A stretch of DNA of 64,000 bases, from the NCBI RefSeq assembly GCF_039523435.1, contig NZ_BAAAFH010000007.1, forward strand, positions 186,001 through 250,000. Reading direction: 5' to 3'. Numbering within the stretch: the first letter of the stretch is position 1; each line of letters begins with the position of its first letter. The stretch is from Wandonia haliotis. Lineage in GTDB: Bacteria; Bacteroidota; Bacteroidia; Flavobacteriales_D; Crocinitomicaceae. This document shows, piece after piece, positions 55,189 to 62,736 of the stretch. Made by a program: the position numbers and the translations under genes. Below the pieces are notes generated by a model. That model made no database searches and was not told the DNA's origin. It saw nothing but the letters and a program-made list of their open reading frames with translations.

Positions 55189-56220
55189 TTAACGTTTAAA
55201 TTCTTTAACCGTTTGTACAAATGTTTTTACCTTCTCCGGATCAACATCCGGGTAAACTCCGTGGCCTAAATTTACAATATGTCTTTTATTCTCAAAGCTA
55301 TTGAGCATTTTATTTGTGTATTCAGCCACGTTTTCATGCGAAGCATACAACGCACATGGATCCAGATTACCTTGTAAGGTTTTGCTATCTCCTGTCAGTT
55401 CTCTGGCTTTTCGTATATCTATTTGCCAGTCTACACCTATTGTATTACAATCCAGGTGAGCCAGTGCTGTGTACGAATGATGCGCTCCTTTCGAGAATAA
55501 AGTCAGCGGCACTTCCGTAATCGCATCCGCAATTCTTTTCAAATAACGTAAACCGAATTCCTCATATTGATCCGGTCCCAAAATACCTGCCCAGGAATCA
55601 AAAACCTGTAGCATATGTGCCCCGGCTTTTACCTGTGCTTTCAGGTAATCAATTGTCACGGTTGTTATACTTTCTAACAATTCGTGTGCCAAAGCCGGAT
55701 TTGTATACAGTATTTTTCGTGCTATTGAGAATGTTTTCGATCCCTGACCTTCGGTCATGTAGCAGAAGATTGTCCAGGGCGCTCCGGCAAAACCAATTAA
55801 AGGAACGCGTCCTCCTAGCTCTTTATTTGTGATTTTGATTGCCTCCAGTACATAGGACAGTCGTTCTTCCACATCGATAGTAAGGTCTACTTTTTTCAGA
55901 TCATCTATTGAACGTATCGTTTCTTCAAACCAGGGACCTTTTTTCTCGATCATCTGGTACTCCAGCCCCATCGCTTCAGGAACCACTAAAATATCCGAAA
56001 AAATAATGGCTGCATCCACATCCAGAATATCCACCGGCTGAATAGTCACCTCTGCCGCCAGTTCCGGTGTTTCTACCAGTTCCTTAAACCCGGAAAGCGA
56101 ATTTCTTACCGCTCTGTATTCAGGTAAAATTCTTCCTGCCTGTCTCATCAGCCACACGGGATAACGTTCCGTCATCTCTCCTTTTGCAGCCCGGAGTATC
56201 AAATCATTCTTCAAGTTCAT
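55189..56220 (-). CDS. hemE: Uroporphyrinogen decarboxylase
   Basis: It removes four carboxyl groups from uroporphyrinogen III to give coproporphyrinogen III in heme synthesis. RYPVWLMRQAGRILPEYR near the start is the signature. IIFSDILVVPEAMG, GFAGAPWTIFCYM, QVFDSWAG and NLGHGVYPDVDPEKV are also conserved. I choose the ATG at 56220 (MNLKNDLIL), although a Met three codons earlier is possible. It is preceded by ung (28 bases) and followed by the OmpA-family gene. Confidence 0.96.
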   Translation of the reverse strand: MNLKNDLILRAAKGEMTERYPVWLMRQAGRILPEYRAVRNSLSGFKELVETPELAAEVTIQPVDILDVDAAIIFSDILVVPEAMGLEYQMIEKKGPWFEETIRSIDDLKKVDLTIDVEERLSYVLEAIKITNKELGGRVPLIGFAGAPWTIFCYMTEGQGSKTFSIARKILYTNPALAHELLESITTVTIDYLKAQVKAGAHMLQVFDSWAGILGPDQYEEFGLRYLKRIADAITEVPLTLFSKGAHHSYTALAHLDCNTIGVDWQIDIRKARELTGDSKTLQGNLDPCALYASHENVAEYTNKMLNSFENKRHIVNLGHGVYPDVDPEKVKTFVQTVKEFKR

Positions 56221-56248
56221 ACTATGCAAAAATAATGCTTTGTTTGAT

Positions 56249-56914
56249 TTACCAAGCGATTGGCTCTAAATTACGCTCTAACAAAAAAGCGTTTGTTTTA
56301 CTGAAATGGCGACAACCGAAAAATCCTCTGTGCGCACTTAACGGAGAAGGATGCGGAGCTTCAAGGATATAGTGTTTTTTAGTATCGATCAATATCTTTT
56401 TGGATTGTGCCCGACTTCCCCATAAAAGAAAGACAACCGGATGTGGTAAATCGTTTATTTTTCCGATTACCTTGTCGGTAAACTCCTCCCATCCCTGATT
56501 AGCATGACTCTGTGGATCTCCTTTCCGAACCGTCAGTACCGTATTCAGCAGAAAAACACCTTGTTCTGCCCAGTGCATCAGATAGCCATTTTTTGGAGGG
56601 TTCTGATTCAGGTCTGAACTAATTTCTTTATAAATATTATTCAGGGATTTTGGTAGTGGAAATACATCCGGAAGGACAGAAAAACACAAGCCATGTGCGT
56701 GTCCGGGTGTCGGATAGGGATCCTGCCCCAGAATTACTACTTTCACATTGTGAAGAGGTGTTGCTTCAAAAGCAGCAAATATTTTCGTTTTCGGAGGAAG
56801 AATCGTATGCTGTTCATACTCTTCTTTCAGAAAAGAAGACAGCTTCTTAAAATAGGGTTGTTCAAACTCCGTCTCAATAAACTCTTTCCAGTCGGGTGCT
56901 ACATCGTTAAAAGC
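56249..56914 (-). CDS. ung: Uracil-DNA glycosylase
   Basis: It removes uracil from DNA as the first step of base-excision repair. The start at 56914 (MAFNDVAPDWKEF) is preferred, because the frame upstream to 56944 runs through the rpsT terminator. KVVILGQDPYPTPGHAHGL holds the catalytic Asp, and LLWGSRAQ and EAPHPSPLSAHRGFFG (the His-containing minor-groove loop) complete family 1. The length of 221 residues is normal. Confidence 0.95.
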   Translation of the reverse strand, partial: AFNDVAPDWKEFIETEFEQPYFKKLSSFLKEEYEQHTILPPKTKIFAAFEATPLHNVKVVILGQDPYPTPGHAHGLCFSVLPDVFPLPKSLNNIYKEISSDLNQNPPKNGYLMHWAEQGVFLLNTVLTVRKGDPQSHANQGWEEFTDKVIGKINDLPHPVVFLLWGSRAQSKKILIDTKKHYILEAPHPSPLSAHRGFFGCRHFSKTNAFLLERNLEPIAW

Positions 56915-56928
56915 CATAGGTACAAAGC

Positions 56929-56954
56929 AAAAAAGGGAGATCAACAGATCTCCC
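56929..56954 (-). terminator. Intrinsic terminator after rpsT
   Basis: A perfect 8-bp stem GGGAGATC / GATCTCCC with an AACA loop. On the minus strand it is followed by a T run (complement of AAAAAA). Confidence 0.85.
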
Positions 56955-56975
56955 GAATATCGTTACTTCTTTTTC

Positions 56976-57227
56976 TTACAAGTTATTAACGTGAACCGTC
57001 AAACTTGACTTAAGGTTAGCGGCTTTATTCTTGTGGATAACATTTTTCTTTGCTAATTTATCCAACATACCGATAACGGATGGTAAAAGCGCTTCTGCTT
57101 CCTTCTTGTCTGTCATTGAACGAAGACTTCTAACTGCGTTACGTGTTGTTTTGTGCACGTACTTGTTTCTAATTCTCTTCGCGTCGTTTGAACGAATTCT
57201 CTTTAATGCTGACTTATGATTCGCCAT
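56976..57227 (-). CDS. rpsT: 30S ribosomal protein S20
   Basis: The ATG at 57227 gives 83 residues, the normal S20 size; the frame upstream to 57272 enters the tRNA gene and is not real. MANHKSALKRIRSNDAKR at the start and KNVIHKNKAANLKSSL near the end are diagnostic of this small helical primary 16S rRNA-binding protein. It lies 37 bases downstream of two tRNA-Glu genes on the same strand with no terminator between, so all three may share the promoter at 57470-57500. Confidence 0.95.
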   Translation of the reverse strand: MANHKSALKRIRSNDAKRIRNKYVHKTTRNAVRSLRSMTDKKEAEALLPSVIGMLDKLAKKNVIHKNKAANLKSSLTVHVNNL

Positions 57228-57264
57228 AATTTCTAAACTAATTTTTATTTTGAGTAAAACTCTG

Positions 57265-57336
57265 TAGCCCATAGGAGAATCGAACTCCTGTTTCCAGGAT
57301 GAAAACCTGGCGTCCTAACCACTAGACGAATGGGCC
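57265..57336 (-). tRNA. tRNA-Glu(TTC)
   Basis: 72 bases on the minus strand. The acceptor stem is GGCCCAT / ATGGGCT (first pair G-U) and the anticodon arm CCAGG-TTTTCAT-CCTGG gives TTC. The T arm is AGGAG-TTCGATT-CTCCT with the conserved TTCGA. CCA is not encoded. It is identical to the copy 101 bases upstream in transcription. Confidence 0.95.
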
Positions 57337-57365
57337 AAAAATCAATGAACAATTCTAAAATATCG

Positions 57366-57437
57366 TAGCCCATAGGAGAATCGAACTCCTGTTTCCAGGA
57401 TGAAAACCTGGCGTCCTAACCACTAGACGAATGGGCC
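57366..57437 (-). tRNA. tRNA-Glu(TTC), second identical copy
   Basis: The same 72-base sequence as 57265-57336, with the same anticodon TTC. It is the first gene after the consensus promoter at 57470-57500. The spacer between the two copies is 29 bases. Confidence 0.95.
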
Positions 57438-57469
57438 AATATGTCAATCCCTCGTGAATTTTGGGAGTG

Positions 57470-57500
57470 CAAATATAACTGAGTTTTTTGAATTCGCAAA
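57470..57500 (-). promoter_or_regulatory. Consensus promoter of the tRNA-Glu pair
   Basis: On the minus strand, TTTG, exactly 19 bases, then TATATTTG; both boxes match the Bacteroidota consensus exactly. The -7 box ends 33 bases before the first tRNA base. Confidence 0.85.
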
Positions 57501-57528
57501 GCAGAAATCAAAAAAAAATAAACTTTTT

Positions 57529-58206
57529 TTAATCCTCATCCATTTCAAACCTGAATCCCAAACGTTTACCGGTTTTCAATTTCAAATCAGAAATCAGGTT
57601 TTGCATGTCATAAACAGTCACTTGACTCACCAAATCGTAAGGAGGTGTATAGATATCAAATTCCAGAGCATGACAGAAAGTACGCTGAATAATCTGTCGC
57701 AATTCATCCTGCCCTAAAACACCATTCACAAAATCCCGGAACAGGTAACCGATTTCTCCCTTCCCCTCCATCAGATAATGCTTTTCCTTATTTATTAGCA
57801 ACCTCCCAATAAGGTACCCCTGGTCATTCTGCCGGCTGTAATGAAAAGAATCATACAGGAAGTTGTAAATATTAATGATACCACAGAATCCAAGATCTTT
57901 ATCTTCTTCCAGATAAGAGGTTTTCCAGATCGGATGGTTATCATCAAACCGAAAGACATTGGTGTGCATGTGGAAAATGAGCACATCACTTCCCACTGCC
58001 ACCTGTATTTCGTATTCACTTGAATTCATTACCGAAAGACGTACCCGATCATCATCGATTTGTGCACGAAGGATACCGATTTCTTCTTCAATCAGTGTCT
58101 TTAGCATAGCAAACTGCTCATGCGTTGTCCGAAAAACATCCTGCTTCAAAGCAGACTTTGTTTTCAACAAATGCACCAAACGCTCATGTGGGTTTTCTTC
58201 TTTCAT
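57529..58206 (-). CDS. Conserved protein of unknown function, downstream of proS
   Basis: 225 residues, no signal peptide, probably cytoplasmic. It starts KEENPHERLVHLLKTKS and has a helical N-terminal third followed by a mixed region (LIFHMHTNVFRFDDNHPIWK, GFCGIINIYNFLYDSF). I do not recognise a domain. It lies 9 bases after proS and so is co-transcribed with it. No function can be assigned. Confidence 0.75.
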   Translation of the reverse strand: MKEENPHERLVHLLKTKSALKQDVFRTTHEQFAMLKTLIEEEIGILRAQIDDDRVRLSVMNSSEYEIQVAVGSDVLIFHMHTNVFRFDDNHPIWKTSYLEEDKDLGFCGIINIYNFLYDSFHYSRQNDQGYLIGRLLINKEKHYLMEGKGEIGYLFRDFVNGVLGQDELRQIIQRTFCHALEFDIYTPPYDLVSQVTVYDMQNLISDLKLKTGKRLGFRFEMDED

Positions 58207-58215
58207 CTTTCCGGT

Positions 58216-59691
58216 TTAATAAGCTTTTGCAAAAATCACACGTCCAGCCGAGGGTTTTCCTGTCACCATACATTTCCCTTCTTCTTTTGGCATTTCTAAT
58301 GGAATGCAACGAATTGTCGCCTGTGTATCAGCCTTCACTTTTTCTTCTGTTTCTTCTGTACCATCCCAATGAGCAAGAATAAAACCTCCTTCTTGTTCAA
58401 TCACCTTTTTAAACTCATCGTATGAATCTACCTTGCGTATATTTTCTTCTCTGAATTTAGCTGCTCTTTCAAAAAGTGAAGTCTGAATTTCCTCTAATAG
58501 ATTTTCAATATAATCTTCGATTCCATCCCAGCTAACAGAACTCTTCTCTTTCGTATCCCGACGGGCTACTTCCGCTTTCCCTTCTGCCAGATCTCTCGGC
58601 CCGATAGCAACACGAACCGGAACTCCTTTTGCTTCGTATTCCGCAAACTTCCATCCCGGACGTTTCTGGTCGTCATCATCAAACTTTACAGAAATCCCTT
58701 TAACACGAAGCTTTCCGTTTAGCTCGGCTACTTTCAACGAAATAGCGTCCAAATCTTCCTGCGACTTATAAATAGGAACAATCGCCACTTGAATTGGAGC
58801 AAGAGCCGGAGGCAAAACAAGCCCTTCATCATCTGAATGTGTCATTATTAAGGCTCCCATCAAACGTGTAGAAACACCCCATGAAGTAGCCCAAACAAAA
58901 TCCTGTTTCCCTTCTTTATCTGTAAATTTAACATCAAACGCTTTCGCAAAATTCTGACCAAGGAAATGGGATGTTCCGGCCTGTAATGCCTTCCCATCCT
59001 GCATCATCGCTTCAATACAATATGTTTCATCAGCTCCGGCAAATCGCTCACTTGGTGATTTCAGACCTTTCACTACCGGCATTGCCATATAATTTTCAGC
59101 AAAATCGGCATACACCTCTAGCATCTGTTCCGCTTCTGCAATCGCTTCCTGACGGGTTGCATGTGCCGTATGCCCTTCCTGCCACAAGAACTCAGCCGTT
59201 CGCAAAAACAAACGAGTTCTCATCTCCCAGCGTACAACATTCGCCCATTGATTAATCAGAATAGGCAAATCGCGGTAGGACTGAATCCAGTTTTTATATG
59301 AATTCCAGATAATTGTTTCCGACGTAGGTCGTACAATCAGTTCTTCTTCAAGTTTTGCTTCAGGGTCAACAACAACTCCCGATCCATCTTCTGCATTTTT
59401 AAGACGGTAATGTGTTACCACAGCACATTCTTTTGCAAAGCCATCCACGTGACTTGCCTCTTTGCTCAGGTAAGATTTCGGAATAAATAAGGGGAAATAC
59501 GCATTCGAGTGACCTGTTTCTTTAAACTTAGCGTCAAGAATATCACGCATTTTTTCCCAAATCGCATATCCGTACGGCTTAATAACCATACATCCTCTAA
59601 CGTCCGAATGCTCGGCTAAATCAGCGCGGTAAACCAGTTCGTTGTACCACTTTGAGTAATCTTCCGATCTTTTTGCAAATTTTTGCGCCAT
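58216..59691 (-). CDS. proS: Proline--tRNA ligase (ProS type 3)
   Basis: A class II aminoacyl-tRNA synthetase that charges tRNA-Pro. At 491 residues, without the inserted editing domain of E. coli ProS, it belongs to the shorter archaeal/eukaryote-like type common in Bacteroidota. DVRGCMVIKPYGYAIWE, FPLFIPKSYLSKE, IVRPTSETIIW (motif 2 region) and LFLRTAEFLWQEGHTAH are diagnostic, as is TSWGVSTRLMGALIMTHSDD (motif 3). The C-terminal anticodon-binding and Zn-ribbon-like domains end in VIFAKAY. Confidence 0.95.
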   Translation of the reverse strand: MAQKFAKRSEDYSKWYNELVYRADLAEHSDVRGCMVIKPYGYAIWEKMRDILDAKFKETGHSNAYFPLFIPKSYLSKEASHVDGFAKECAVVTHYRLKNAEDGSGVVVDPEAKLEEELIVRPTSETIIWNSYKNWIQSYRDLPILINQWANVVRWEMRTRLFLRTAEFLWQEGHTAHATRQEAIAEAEQMLEVYADFAENYMAMPVVKGLKSPSERFAGADETYCIEAMMQDGKALQAGTSHFLGQNFAKAFDVKFTDKEGKQDFVWATSWGVSTRLMGALIMTHSDDEGLVLPPALAPIQVAIVPIYKSQEDLDAISLKVAELNGKLRVKGISVKFDDDDQKRPGWKFAEYEAKGVPVRVAIGPRDLAEGKAEVARRDTKEKSSVSWDGIEDYIENLLEEIQTSLFERAAKFREENIRKVDSYDEFKKVIEQEGGFILAHWDGTEETEEKVKADTQATIRCIPLEMPKEEGKCMVTGKPSAGRVIFAKAY

Positions 59692-59725
59692 TTTTGGTAT
59701 AATTTTTGTATCTTTATTCTGCGAA

Positions 59726-59733
59726 CAAAGGTA
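59726..59733 (-). promoter_or_regulatory. Promoter -7 box for proS
   Basis: TACCTTTG on the minus strand, 34 bases upstream of the proS start codon. The -33 region (CTGC at about 18-20 bases) is a poor match. Confidence 0.45.
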
Positions 59734-59779
59734 AAAATTCTGTGCGTAAAAGCAGATTTTACATAAAAATATGTAAATT

Positions 59780-61237
59780 ATGAAAAAGGTCAGTAGTTTA
59801 TTCGCTCTTCTCTCTATCGGTTTGGTTTTGGTTTCCTGCCGACAGTCCTCTTTTATTGCTGAGGATGATGTTTACTCGTCAGGTTCATCTTACACCTATA
59901 CGAATGACAATTCAGATGCTTCTTACGCCAACTATGTATATTCGAAAGAGAGTAATTCAGGTACAAAAGCAGCTTATTACAATCCTGAAGACACTGTATA
60001 TAATGACAATAACAACACCTATCAATCAGGTACCGTAATCAATAACTATTATTACGGAAATGATTACCGTTATTATGACAGACCCTACAGTTATTCTTCG
60101 TGGGGTTCTCCTTATTATTCTTACCGTCCTTACCGCGTTTGGTGGGGTTGGGGGTACGATCCTTTCTGGGGAGGTAGCTCCTGGTATTACGGATGGAACT
60201 ACAGTCCTTATTCAAGCTGGGGTTGGGGATATGGTCATCACCCATACGGTTATGGTTACAACCCTTACGCCTGGAATTACGGATACGGATATAACCCTTA
60301 TGGTTACGGATACGGTGGATATGGCGGTTACTACGGTGGCGTGACAAATATCTACGGAAACGTATATATTAATAACGGTGGAGCAGGCATGACTCCTTAC
60401 ACGTTAAATGCAGGAGGATATTATCAAAAAGGAAACAGTTATGTCGGGAAACGTCCTGTTATGGCTGGAACTTCAGCCCCTTACACAGGTGCGAATAAAG
60501 TAAAATCTGCTATCAACCCATCAACAGGGAAACCTATGCAGGTAGATAAGGCAGTGAACAGAAAACCAGAAACATCAACTTTGGCTTCTAAAACTCCTGG
60601 AAAAGTGAGTAGCAATACTACCAATTCTAATTTTGCAGCTCCTGCACGAACAGAACGTCTTACCTCCAGTGCGAAACCCTGGACTCCGGAAACGGAGCGC
60701 GTTTCTACTTCTTCAAAAGGAAGCAATACCGATGTAAGAAGAGTGAATGGTACACTTGATAGAAATGTTGCAAAACCTGCGACAAATTCTCCCAGAGTTC
60801 CTGCCAATTCTTACGCACGTCCTAATACGACATCACAGCCGGCAACAAATAACGGTTCGGATTACAGAAGAAATGATAATCAGATCAACCGTACACCATC
60901 CAGTCGTCCGTCTGAGAATCAGTGGAACAGAAATAACACCTCCTCTCCGGCTCCGGGAAGAACTTCTTCTCCGACGATCAGCCGTCCGGCATCCTCTCCT
61001 TCTAACGGACGCCCTCAGTCGACTGCACCATCAAGAGAGTATAAGTCTCCATCATCGAGTCCATCCAGAGGAGGGTCGTATTCTCCTTCTTCACGACCTT
61101 CAAAAGGTTCGTACTCTGCACCTTCTTCCAGTCCGTCAAGAGGATCTTACAGTTCTCCTTCACGAAGTAATTCAAACGGATCATCATCAGGTAGCGGTTC
61201 CAGCCGTCCTTCAAGAAGTGGAATTAGCAGACCTTAA
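59780..61237 (+). CDS. Tyr/Gly/Trp-rich lipoprotein with Ser/Pro/Arg-rich tail
   Basis: 485 residues. A lipoprotein signal (MKKVSSLFALLSIGLVLVSC) is followed by three low-complexity zones. Residues about 25-80 are Ser/Tyr/Asn rich. Residues about 90-200 are extremely rich in Tyr, Gly and Trp (WWGWGYDPFWGG, YGYGYNPYAWNYGYGYNPYG). From about 260 to the end it is Ser/Pro/Arg/Thr rich (SSPSRGGSYSPSSRPSKG). Such compositions suggest disorder or self-assembly. It is probably outer-membrane attached. A 7-bp inverted repeat (TTTACAT / ATGTAAA) lies just before the start. It is followed after 11 bases by the FadL-like gene. Confidence 0.82.
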   Translation: MKKVSSLFALLSIGLVLVSCRQSSFIAEDDVYSSGSSYTYTNDNSDASYANYVYSKESNSGTKAAYYNPEDTVYNDNNNTYQSGTVINNYYYGNDYRYYDRPYSYSSWGSPYYSYRPYRVWWGWGYDPFWGGSSWYYGWNYSPYSSWGWGYGHHPYGYGYNPYAWNYGYGYNPYGYGYGGYGGYYGGVTNIYGNVYINNGGAGMTPYTLNAGGYYQKGNSYVGKRPVMAGTSAPYTGANKVKSAINPSTGKPMQVDKAVNRKPETSTLASKTPGKVSSNTTNSNFAAPARTERLTSSAKPWTPETERVSTSSKGSNTDVRRVNGTLDRNVAKPATNSPRVPANSYARPNTTSQPATNNGSDYRRNDNQINRTPSSRPSENQWNRNNTSSPAPGRTSSPTISRPASSPSNGRPQSTAPSREYKSPSSSPSRGGSYSPSSRPSKGSYSAPSSSPSRGSYSSPSRSNSNGSSSGSGSSRPSRSGISRP

Positions 61238-61248
61238 AAAGAAATTTC

Positions 61249-62736
61249 ATGCAAGTTAAAAACATAATTTCGGCGATAGCGCTTACAGCTATCGCCACTT
61301 TCTCACATGCACAAAACGAAGTAGACGCTCTTCGATACAGTCAAACATTTTTTGGTGGAACAGCTCGCTACACAGGAATGGGAGGTTCTTTCGGAGCTTT
61401 AGGCGCTGACCTTTCGGTAGGTACTTCCAATCCTGCAGGACTTGGACGGTTTTCTCAAAATCAATTCTCATTTACCCTGAACAATTACAGTGTTAGTTCA
61501 AATACAGAATTCGGGGGTACAACCAGTAATTCTTTTGTTAATCGACTTAAGGTAGACAACATCGGAATTCTTTTTGCATCTAATCGAGAGTCAAAAGCAA
61601 GAGGCTGGCGTCATTTACAATTTGCTTTTACCTATAACAGATTGGCAGATTTCAGTTCGAACCGTTATTATGAAGGAGAAATATTTAACTCTCTCCTTGA
61701 TGTTTTTGCAGCTCAGGCCTATGGTGTTGATCCCAGTTTATTATATGAATACACACCTTTCACTTCTGCACTTGCCTGGGATACGTATGCTATTGATGAA
61801 GTATATGACGCTTCAGGAACAGTTGCCTATCAACCCCGTTTAACAAATGGCAATATGTATCACAAACGATCCATACAAACCCGCGGAGGAATAGGCGAAT
61901 ACAGTCTTGCTTTTTCAGGAAATTATCTGAATAAACTTTATATCGGAGGTTCGATTAATTTTCAAAACACACGTTATATTGAAGAGTATTCACATACGGA
62001 AGAATTAACGGAACCCGCAGGCGTTTCCCTTCGCTCGTTTACATATACCTGGCAACAAACAACAAAAGGAACAGGAGTAAATGCCAAATTGGGTGTTATT
62101 TATGCCCCCATTGAAGACCTTCGGATTGGTGTTGCCTTTCACACACCAACAATCATGCACTTCAAAGACAGCTATCGAACGGGGATGAATGCCACGCACG
62201 ACACAGTATATTATGAAATTCCCAGTAATTTTGAACCACAGGGAGAGTTCTCTTACCGTTTTGCCAGCCCGCTTCGCGCTGTATTCTCAGGGGGATATGT
62301 TGTTATGAAGCGTCTTGCCATCAACGTAGAAGCTGAATTGGCTACTTATAATAAAGGAAATTTCAGAAATTCAGGTGATCCTATGATGGCTGTTTCGTGG
62401 GAAACAGAAAATCAGGCAATCCGTAATTTATATCGCACAACCGTCAACCTGAGAACCGGATTGGAATTTGCGTTCTCTCCTTCATTTTTGGCGCGTGTAG
62501 GATTTGCCTACTACCCTTCTCCTTATGATAAAAGTGTCAACAATATCGGAGGAGCTCACTATTTTTATAGTGCAGGAATTGGATACCGCTGGAAAAAGAT
62601 CTTTATCGACGCAGGATACCGTCTGCACAACACAAAAATTGATTACTATGCATTTAACGCATCGGACCCAACCAATCTGGCGTTAATTACAGAAAACAAA
62701 CATCAGATTGCTATAACACTCGGGCTACGCTTTTAA
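61249..62736 (+). CDS. FadL/OmpP1-like outer membrane beta-barrel protein
   Basis: 495 residues. A signal peptide ending SHAQ is followed by DALRYSQTFFGGTARYTGMGGSFGALGADLSVGTSNPAGLG, described here only by its hallmarks: the TARxxGMGGSFxALGAD and NPAGL blocks shared by OmpP1/FadL-type hydrophobic-compound channels. Alternating strands and a terminal Phe (ITLGLRF) support a barrel. The ligand is unknown. It is probably co-transcribed with the Tyr-rich lipoprotein. The last 12 bases overlap the convergent gene. Confidence 0.85.
   Translation: MQVKNIISAIALTAIATFSHAQNEVDALRYSQTFFGGTARYTGMGGSFGALGADLSVGTSNPAGLGRFSQNQFSFTLNNYSVSSNTEFGGTTSNSFVNRLKVDNIGILFASNRESKARGWRHLQFAFTYNRLADFSSNRYYEGEIFNSLLDVFAAQAYGVDPSLLYEYTPFTSALAWDTYAIDEVYDASGTVAYQPRLTNGNMYHKRSIQTRGGIGEYSLAFSGNYLNKLYIGGSINFQNTRYIEEYSHTEELTEPAGVSLRSFTYTWQQTTKGTGVNAKLGVIYAPIEDLRIGVAFHTPTIMHFKDSYRTGMNATHDTVYYEIPSNFEPQGEFSYRFASPLRAVFSGGYVVMKRLAINVEAELATYNKGNFRNSGDPMMAVSWETENQAIRNLYRTTVNLRTGLEFAFSPSFLARVGFAYYPSPYDKSVNNIGGAHYFYSAGIGYRWKKIFIDAGYRLHNTKIDYYAFNASDPTNLALITENKHQIAITLGLRF

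Noticed and set aside
57265..57437. Integration site at the tRNA-Glu pair
   Set aside because: The two direct repeats are whole functional tRNA genes and no integrase or foreign segment is next to them.
60747..61259. 170-codon frame overlapping the Tyr-rich lipoprotein gene
   Set aside because: It is a shadow frame of the low-complexity Ser/Pro/Arg tail with no start context or family.
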